Below are positions 40,681-44,844 of a stretch of 44,844 nt of DNA, piece after piece. Where the stretch lies: the IMG/VR virus record IMGVR_UViG_3300021957_000077, positions 1 to 44,844 of that record. One strand, 5' to 3'. Within the stretch, counting starts at the first letter, position 1. Each line of letters starts with the position of its first letter. This DNA is from a virus. The notes under the pieces were generated by a model that did not search any database, was not told where the DNA came from, and saw nothing but the letters and a program-made list of their open reading frames with translations. A program made the translations under genes and the position numbers.

Positions 40681-40908
40681 TCACTGAATAGCAGTAATTG
40701 TCCCTGTAGCTGATTCCAAGGCATTCATTTTTCTTTTGTAAGCTTCATATCTCGCGGTGTTAGCCTTACATTTCTCCGGATTGTCTATTTGCCATTGTCG
40801 CTTCCATTTCTTGCGATATGCTTTCTGTTCCTCTCTTGAACGCTTCGGTAAGTAAACGAATTTTCCATCTACTTTGTAGCGTACTAAACCTTCTTTAGTG
40901 TGTGCCAT
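40681..40908 (-). CDS. 75-residue Lys/Arg-rich protein
   Basis: Very basic helix (REEQKAYRKKWKRQWQIDN, then CKANTARYEAYKRKM), a pattern often found N-terminal to HNH domains and in small nucleic-acid-binding phage proteins. The start follows a cassette box (AAGGAGTCGAGCGAAGATG), making it the last box-started gene in transcription order. Confidence 0.6.
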   Translation of the reverse strand: MAHTKEGLVRYKVDGKFVYLPKRSREEQKAYRKKWKRQWQIDNPEKCKANTARYEAYKRKMNALESATGTITAIQ

Positions 40909-41173
40909 CTTCGCTCGACTCCTTTCTCTCTAGGTAGCTTATATAAACTTCAAACGCAGTATCGCCACGAACCATAAAATCTCCTTCCATCACGAGCTCA
41001 TTATCCGCATGATCAAAATAAACTTTTTTCATGAAGTTCGTTACGTCTTTCAATTCTGCCTTGGCATATTCTAAATTAGCATTCTTCTCACGCTCTGCCT
41101 TGAGTTCTGCATTAAGTTCTCGACACCTTTTGAAGTAATCAATCCTCTCCTTGCTACTATCCCACATCCCCAT
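40895..41173 (-). CDS. 92-residue coiled-coil cassette protein
   Basis: MGMWDSSKERIDYFKRC, then the common coil ELNAELKAEREKNANLEYAK (from the 30-bp block at 41080-41110), a globular part (VYFDHADNELVMEGDFMV) and the tail ERKESSEDGTH, whose codons form a box. A new N-terminus joined to shared coil and tail. Function unknown. Confidence 0.65.
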   Translation of the reverse strand: MGMWDSSKERIDYFKRCRELNAELKAEREKNANLEYAKAELKDVTNFMKKVYFDHADNELVMEGDFMVRGDTAFEVYISYLERKESSEDGTH

Positions 41174-41405
41174 TTTCAGACCTCCATTTGTAAAACGCTT
41201 CTAATTCTCGCTCATCACTCCAATCTGATTGTTTCAAATTATTAACCATGTTTTTATTGTCCAATATACCGTACAACTCACTTAGAGCCTCTTTGTCAGA
41301 CATTTTACCAGATGGTGTAATGTGAGTGTTTAATATAGATATGCAATCCTTCAATGCTATTTTGAAGCACAATCTTTCACTTATTCTATTTTGATATTTA
41401 CTCAT
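41157..41405 (-). CDS. Hypothetical 82-residue protein in cassette run
   Basis: Start at 41403-41405 (GAGGAGA six bases upstream, inside the end of the previous gene). MSKYQNRISERLCFKIALKD, then an acidic end with WSDERELEAFYKW. Lacks KESSE and the LKAEREKN segment, so it is flanked by array genes rather than being a typical member. Confidence 0.55.
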   Translation of the reverse strand: MSKYQNRISERLCFKIALKDCISILNTHITPSGKMSDKEALSELYGILDNKNMVNNLKQSDWSDERELEAFYKWRSENGDVG

Positions 41406-41406
41406 T

Positions 41407-41847
41407 TCAATTCTCCTCAATATTTTTGCAAGCATTAACATACAATTCATAATACTTATCTCGTTCAATTTCAATTTCTAGTTTTGTTTCAAACAAATCA
41501 TCATCTGAAACATCTTTAATTTGATTCAACAATGATTTTACATCGTGTTCTTCATGCCCTTCACACGATTGCGTTATGTCTCTGCCTATGCGATTCCATA
41601 CAATCAGTTTTTCTTTCAACTTAAGGTACATATTGCCAACTTTTATCTTGTCGTTTTCTGCTTCAATCTTAAGCTTCTCTTGATGTTTAATTTGCTTTTC
41701 TATGAAATCGAAACCTTCAATATTTTCCTTCAATGAATCCTCTAAATCAGAAATTCTTTTTGGGATACAGTCATTACATATTTCAGCATCAAACTCGAAA
41801 TTTAAGTCTGTCACATCTTCGTATTTGCACATTTTGCATTTAATCAT
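41407..41847 (-). CDS. 146-residue zinc-finger plus coiled-coil protein
   Basis: CxxC at 4-7 and 24-27, then more than 100 residues of coil (RISDLEDSLKENIEGFDFIE; KQIKHQEKLKIEAENDKIKV). The first 38 codons are duplicated at 1-114, so the exact 127-bp match to the left edge lies in this gene and its start box. It ends EEN, whose GAGGAG serves the next gene. Function unknown; layout like a small adaptor. Confidence 0.7.
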   Translation of the reverse strand: MIKCKMCKYEDVTDLNFEFDAEICNDCIPKRISDLEDSLKENIEGFDFIEKQIKHQEKLKIEAENDKIKVGNMYLKLKEKLIVWNRIGRDITQSCEGHEEHDVKSLLNQIKDVSDDDLFETKLEIEIERDKYYELYVNACKNIEEN

Positions 41848-42119
41848 TCGCTCGACTCCTCATATTCACAGACCTGACAATACATAGTTCCTTCTGCCTC
41901 TAGAGAATATTCACTAGATATACACTCTGGACAGATATAGTGTTCAAATAGACAATCTTTTAGCTTTTCGATCAATTCTTGTTGCTCCGCATTCTTCTCA
42001 CGCTCTGCCTTGAGTTCTGCTTCGAGCTGCTTTACTCTATCAAACTCATACTCATAACAATTATCGCATATTCCGCCTTCGTCACAAAAGCATGGTTTCT
42101 TAGTCTTGTTATCTATCAT
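41844..42119 (-). CDS. 91-residue double zinc-finger/coil cassette protein
   Basis: MIDNKTKKPCFCDEGGICDN with CxCx(6)CxxC, then the common coil QLEAELKAEREKNAEQQELI (30-bp block at 41991-42020), then CPEC...CQVC, and the tail EYEESSE. Both ends carry cassette boxes. The clearest example of the modular plan: zinc site, coil, zinc site, box-coded tail. No equivalent in the left-end copy. Confidence 0.7.
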   Translation of the reverse strand: MIDNKTKKPCFCDEGGICDNCYEYEFDRVKQLEAELKAEREKNAEQQELIEKLKDCLFEHYICPECISSEYSLEAEGTMYCQVCEYEESSE

Positions 42120-42324
42120 CTTCGCTCGACTCCTTTTTAAAAATACCTTTTAAATGATCTAATAGCCAATCCATGCTACTGACCCTTTCAAATGCGCATA
42201 ATTCATCATGCAACCTTTCTATTTTAGCACTCATCTCCGCATTCTTCTCACGCTCTGCCTTGAGTTCTGCTTTCAACCTATCAGCTTCACCATGGCTAAA
42301 CATTGGTCTTTTTTGTTCACTCAT
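42109..42324 (-). CDS. 71-residue coiled-coil cassette protein
   Basis: Start at 42322-42324 behind a box; an upstream in-frame ATG lies inside the previous gene and lacks a site. MSEQKRPMFSHGEADRLKAE, then LKAEREKNAEM coil (block at 42241-42270) and the tail FKKESSEDDR. Missing from the left-end copy, where its two neighbours are joined differently. Function unknown. Confidence 0.7.
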   Translation of the reverse strand: MSEQKRPMFSHGEADRLKAELKAEREKNAEMSAKIERLHDELCAFERVSSMDWLLDHLKGIFKKESSEDDR

Positions 42325-42532
42325 CTTCGCTCGACTCCTTATCTGAATATGATAAAAACTTAGCATCACCACCGTCATCACTGTAGTATTCAAGATTATG
42401 GCCTTTGTGATCTATTAAGAAATTCATAACAACACTCGGTTCTGGAATAGGATCAGTCTCTATGTGATCCAAATCCATGATATGATGTTCCCTTTTACAG
42501 TCATTGCAAGCTATGTAGCAATAGATACTCAT
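42317..42532 (-). CDS. 71-residue zinc-finger-like cassette protein (right copy)
   Basis: Same protein as that encoded at 271-486; the DNA differs only at 42371 and 42434 (A here, G there), both synonymous. Start chosen at 42530-42532 behind the box; the frame also extends upstream to an ATG without a site. Here it lies downstream of the 55-residue gene rather than upstream. Confidence 0.75.
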   Translation of the reverse strand: MSIYCYIACNDCKREHHIMDLDHIETDPIPEPSVVMNFLIDHKGHNLEYYSDDGGDAKFLSYSDKESSEDE

Positions 42533-42696
42533 TCGCTCGACTCCTTCTTCGCAAAAACAATCCAATCTAAATCCTTTTTATCTTCTATAATGTTGAAGCA
42601 ATAAGTACAAGCCCATTGTCTTGATTCTGGCGAACAAACTGTTTCAGCTTCGCAACATTTACTAAACGCTTTTATGAATTTCACTTTTCTACTCAT
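42529..42696 (-). CDS. 55-residue Cys-rich cassette protein (right copy)
   Basis: DNA identical to 111-278 across the whole gene and both boxes. Five cysteines, ends KKESSE. Upstream neighbour is the 101-residue gene here, but the 71-residue zinc-finger gene in the left copy. Confidence 0.75.
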   Translation of the reverse strand: MSRKVKFIKAFSKCCEAETVCSPESRQWACTYCFNIIEDKKDLDWIVFAKKESSE

Positions 42697-42994
42697 CTTC
42701 GCTCGACTCCTTTAAAACACCATCGTCTGCCTTCCATTCGTCATATTTCATTGGAAGAATATCAGCATTTTTACAACTTGTATGGTATCTCCAATAATTT
42801 GCTTCTGATAAATCTTTTTCCAACTCCTCATTCTTCAAACGCTCTGCCTTGAGCAACCCCTTCAAATCCCCATTAGCTTGCGTCCTATGCGCCCACATTT
42901 CAGATAACTCAAAACGTCTGAACTCTCGATCGCAATCATCGCATGAACCACCGTGATTATCGAATGTTATATTTTCATGCTTACAGTTATCCAT
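42689..42994 (-). CDS. 101-residue zinc-finger/coil cassette protein
   Basis: MDNCKHENITFDNHGGSCDD with C4, H6, C18, C21 as a likely zinc site; then QANGDLKGLLKAERLKNEEL, a diverged version of the common coil (DNA 42830-42854), and a tail VLKESSEDE. The QANxDLKGLL phrase also occurs in the resident protein at 6052-6393, linking array and core genome. Starts two bases after the preceding stop. Confidence 0.7.
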   Translation of the reverse strand: MDNCKHENITFDNHGGSCDDCDREFRRFELSEMWAHRTQANGDLKGLLKAERLKNEELEKDLSEANYWRYHTSCKNADILPMKYDEWKADDGVLKESSEDE

Positions 42995-42996
42995 GA

Positions 42997-43185
42997 TTAT
43001 GCCCCCATCTCCGCAATACTTTCATAAATATCATGTATGTCTTCATGTGTAACGGTGTATGTGCCATCAACCATATTGATTCTTACTTGGCCTTCACCCA
43101 TCTCAAATATCTTAACAATCTTTGAAACATTCACGACCTCAACCATGTCTTTGGTATTGCCGATATGTAAAAACATTGAACTCAT
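42997..43185 (-). CDS. Hypothetical 62-residue beta-rich protein
   Basis: MSSMFLHIGNTKDMVEVVNV, SKIVKIFEMGEGQVRINMVD, then a helix. Small beta-barrel-like pattern of the kind found in phage regulators. AAGGAG stands upstream of the ATG. No box at either end, so it marks the upstream edge of the array. Function unknown. Confidence 0.6.
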   Translation of the reverse strand: MSSMFLHIGNTKDMVEVVNVSKIVKIFEMGEGQVRINMVDGTYTVTHEDIHDIYESIAEMGA

Positions 43186-43212
43186 TGTAACTCCTTTTGA
43201 TAATAATAATAC

Positions 43213-43226
43213 TTTACAGATGTAAA
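43213..43226. promoter_or_regulatory. Palindrome, possible operator
   Basis: TTTACA-GA-TGTAAA is a perfect 6-2-6 inverted repeat in the short gap between the VRR-NUC and 62-residue genes. An AT-rich TATTATTATTAT follows on the minus strand, so this may be a regulated promoter for the array. It touches the VRR-NUC 3' region boundary. Confidence 0.35.
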
Positions 43227-43559
43227 CTATAAGAGCTTTGGGAATAGGTCAAGTACTTTCTTTTGGGCATCTTCAAAACCGTATCCAACGATAAATTTAT
43301 CACCAAATTGTTCGCAGTATTCTTGCCACTCTTTCTGCTCTTTTGTTAGGTCGTTGTCTTTAACATCCTTCATTTCTATCCACAAGTTCAACGATCTAAC
43401 GTATAAGTCCCATACACCACGCATAACCCCCATGTTCTTTAATTTTAGAGCAATCCTTAGTTCTCTTTTCTCCCCATTAGGTGTGTGATAAATTTTTATA
43501 TCTGGGTAGGTTTTCCTAAACCATGATACAAATTTAACTTGTTCCATATATTCACTCAT
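43227..43559 (-). CDS. Second VRR-NUC nuclease
   Basis: 110 residues. YHTPNGEKRELRIALKLKNM, GVMRGVWDLYV and LNLWIEMKDVKDNDLTKEQ, i.e. the Asp, ExK and following Gln helix of VRR-NUC proteins. It is not closely similar to the first VRR-NUC at 12282-12557. Two such nucleases in one genome would be unusual, supporting the idea that 41861-44844 comes from another genome. Starts inside the preceding gene's end (ATGA-type overlap). Confidence 0.8.
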   Translation of the reverse strand: MSEYMEQVKFVSWFRKTYPDIKIYHTPNGEKRELRIALKLKNMGVMRGVWDLYVRSLNLWIEMKDVKDNDLTKEQKEWQEYCEQFGDKFIVGYGFEDAQKKVLDLFPKLL

Positions 43560-43716
43560 TTTCTATCACCTCATATATATCACTCTTGCTAATAAACTCA
43601 AGCATCAAGTCCTCTAGGGCAATGAATTTATCGGCATCAATATATTCATCGCAATATTTACATTCAATACCATCATAAGTATTTATCCAAGTATGGTTTC
43701 TTTCGCATTCACTCAT
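43552..43716 (-). CDS. 54-residue CxxC protein
   Basis: Unlisted short gene. MSECERNHTWINTYDGIECK then YCDEYIDADKF: C4, H8 and a CxxC (C19, C22) suggest a zinc site. Both ends overlap neighbours. The stretch coding ALEDL (43607-43622) equals a 16-bp sequence before the HTH gene at 679-840. Function unknown. Confidence 0.55.
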   Translation of the reverse strand: MSECERNHTWINTYDGIECKYCDEYIDADKFIALEDLMLEFISKSDIYEVIENE

Positions 43717-43891
43717 CATTCAACTCCACAATCTGACCAAATCTATCTGTCTCCTTTTCTGTCCATGTTGAACCAAGAAAAAGAACAGTTATTACCATCC
43801 TAAGCAAATTAGGTTTTTTATGTTTAATGATAACAATTTCTCCGTCTCCGAATACGTCCCATTGCCATGCTCTGTAGTTATATTCACTCAT
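43709..43891 (-). CDS. Hypothetical 60-residue protein
   Basis: MSEYNYRAWQWDVFGDGEIV, then a hydrophobic LRMVITVLFLGSTW stretch and an acidic end. The middle may be a strand pair or a short membrane segment. Overlaps both neighbours. Function unknown. Confidence 0.55.
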   Translation of the reverse strand: MSEYNYRAWQWDVFGDGEIVIIKHKKPNLLRMVITVLFLGSTWTEKETDRFGQIVELNDE

Positions 43892-44082
43892 CAGAATGGA
43901 TTCCTATTCCAAGACTTACACGCATCAATCTCCCCCAAAAAATCATCTGGTACAACAGCCCCATGTGCTCTGCAAGTCTTTGCTTCTTTGCTGAACTCAC
44001 AGCATGTATAACAACATTTGGGAACCATCTCTTCTATAGTAGCCACTGATGACTCCCAATCAATTACTATTTGTGGTTTCAA
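43891..44082 (-). CDS. 63-residue Cys-rich phage protein
   Basis: VPKCCYTCCEFSKEAKTCRA, then H, and a final CKSWNRNPF: the CxxC...C...C layout of a recurring small phage protein with unknown function. Overlaps the helicase 3' end by 23 bases. Probably metal-binding. Confidence 0.6.
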   Translation of the reverse strand: MKPQIVIDWESSVATIEEMVPKCCYTCCEFSKEAKTCRAHGAVVPDDFLGEIDACKSWNRNPF

Positions 44083-44844
44083 AACTCATCCCCTTTACAT
44101 TAAAAAATTTCCCATTCTTCTCAAACTCCACATATACTGGTGGGTTCCCTGTATTAGCTATTCTAGCTATATTCGTAGCATCCTGTGCTAGTAAGTCATA
44201 TCCTACTCCAGACTTTGTTAGGAGATCGAATAATTTCATTCTGGCTATATCTCCTGCTTGACCTTCATGGTAGATAGTAAAGTATTGTTGGACAGGGATA
44301 GCACTTAATGAACCATAGTATGTTACTTTCAACATGGTTTTCCCTGTCCTTTGGCTTGTATATTTTCTCCACTTCCATTCCTTTACATACAACTTCTGTA
44401 CTCGATCTAGACCCATAATATCATCTTGGTGTAATCTAGTCTTCTCCTTTTGGGGAGGTGGGAATGGTTCACCACAGGCAGGACATACCTTAGCAGACAG
44501 ATGAACTATCTCATGGCATTTCTCACAAACCTTTACTGGTGCTTCTCCTGCTTTCTCACCTTTCTTTTTAGGTGGTCTAACCTTGGTTATAGGGCCATGC
44601 ACAGATATGTTCCCTGCAAAGTCTAGTACAATACAATCTTCCTTCTCTGGATTGATTCTCAGACCCCTTCCACACTGCTGTATATAGAGTGCAGGGGACA
44701 ATGTTGGACGTAGCATCGCTATCATATCCACACCATCGTGATCAAAACCAGTTGATAGTACATTCACACTGGTTAATGCTTGTATCTTATAGTTCTTGAA
44801 GTCTGCAATGATTCTATCACGTTCTTCTTTTGGTGTATCCCCTG
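44060..44844 (-). CDS. SF2 helicase, C-terminal part (5' end beyond right edge)
   Basis: About 261 residues remain. GDTPKEERDRIIADFKNYKI, VNVLSTGFDHDGVDMIAMLR (motif V) and YIQQCGRGLRINPEKEDCIV (motif VI) belong to the second RecA domain of DEAD/DEAH-type helicases. A zinc ribbon (CEKCHE...CPACGEPF) and a beta-rich tail (VYVEFEKNGKFFNVKG) follow. This layout is typical of phage UvsW/RadD-like helicases. It would be a second helicase beside that at 10681-11964. The gene continues past the window. Confidence 0.85.
   Translation of the reverse strand, partial: GDTPKEERDRIIADFKNYKIQALTSVNVLSTGFDHDGVDMIAMLRPTLSPALYIQQCGRGLRINPEKEDCIVLDFAGNISVHGPITKVRPPKKKGEKAGEAPVKVCEKCHEIVHLSAKVCPACGEPFPPPQKEKTRLHQDDIMGLDRVQKLYVKEWKWRKYTSQRTGKTMLKVTYYGSLSAIPVQQYFTIYHEGQAGDIARMKLFDLLTKSGVGYDLLAQDATNIARIANTGNPPVYVEFEKNGKFFNVKGMSFETTNSN

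Larger units (their letters stand above)
41080..42270 (-). repeat. Coil-coding 30-bp block, three right-end copies
   Basis: Exact 30-bp copies at 41081-41110, 41991-42020 and 42241-42270, each inside a different gene and each coding for AELKAEREKN in frame, with unrelated sequence on both sides. Confidence 0.85.
40906..42712 (-). repeat. Cassette boxes, right set of six
   Basis: Boxes at 40906-40924, 41845-41860, 42117-42135, 42322-42340, 42530-42546 and 42694-42712. Two spacings from GGAG to ATG occur: eight and ten bases. Confidence 0.9.

Noticed and set aside
40481-40684. 67-residue version of the gene at 40481-40615 starting at GTG 40684
   Set aside because: The extension crosses the hairpin-plus-T-run and lacks a ribosome-binding site, while the inner ATG has AAAGGA at proper spacing.
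112-42712. CRISPR array
   Set aside because: The boxes are 16-19 bp with intervals of about 165-920 bp that are translated genes; no cas genes are present.
1-44844. tRNA or rRNA genes
   Set aside because: No cloverleaf with TTCGANTC-type T-arm was noticed; a covariance search was not possible here.

Overview
The window is a tailed-phage genome of podovirus type, most likely from a Gram-negative host. The structural set is an N4-gp56-type major capsid protein, a P22-type portal, P22 gp4- and gp10-like tail proteins and three large internal or ejection-type proteins. The host guess rests on the lipobox protein and sigma70-like promoters. I see no integrase, tRNA, CRISPR array, transposon or recognisable endolysin.

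Layout. (1) Positions 1-7303, minus strand: an early operon from a promoter at 7332-7359. It holds a PDDEXK (RecE-like) nuclease, a small membrane protein, a DUF2815 protein, DNA polymerase A, a HExxH zincin, a MazZ-like nucleotide pyrophosphohydrolase, a membrane protein and a helix-turn-helix (HTH) protein, then a run of tiny genes. (2) 7390-12557, plus strand: a Cro-like HTH protein, a primase/SF3 helicase, a 405-bp iteron region (candidate origin), an SNF2-type helicase, an AP2-domain protein and a VRR-NUC nuclease. (3) 12537-13699, minus: a microprotein operon with two related acidic proteins and a 26-residue membrane peptide. (4) 13822-17009, plus: terminase small subunit, HNH protein, three small ORFs, terminase large subunit. 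(5) 16969-18363, minus: six small genes running against the late direction. (6) 18462-40006, plus: portal, scaffold, capsid, decoration, tail, fibres, a CheY-like receiver protein, a membrane protein and three internal virion proteins. (7) 40003-44844, minus: a second run of tiny genes, a second VRR-NUC nuclease and the C-terminal part of a second helicase cut by the right edge.

The most unusual feature is the tiny-gene array, present at 41.8-42.7 kb and in a shuffled copy at 1-501. Most of its genes end in codons for Lys-Glu-Ser-Ser-Glu, and that same DNA is the ribosome-binding site and start region of the next gene. This 16-19 bp box occurs nine times, and shared sequence between the two ends switches exactly inside boxes. 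A second 30-bp block encoding a coiled-coil segment recurs inside several of these genes. The array looks like a set of interchangeable gene cassettes.

Positions 1-127 equal 41734-41860 exactly and then diverge inside a box. Joining 41733 to 1 gives a circular map of about 41.73 kb in which the leftward early operon runs without a break down to 40003 and meets the end of the late operon. On that reading, 41861-44844 is an alternative branch, either a rearranged variant or a chimeric join to another phage sharing the cassettes.

A second genome-wide signal is the hexamer CCGTAG/CTACGG. I counted about 79 copies by eye, balanced between orientations and placed in several reading frames. It is absent from the cassette regions, the iteron/helicase segment, the capsid segment and the fibre segment.
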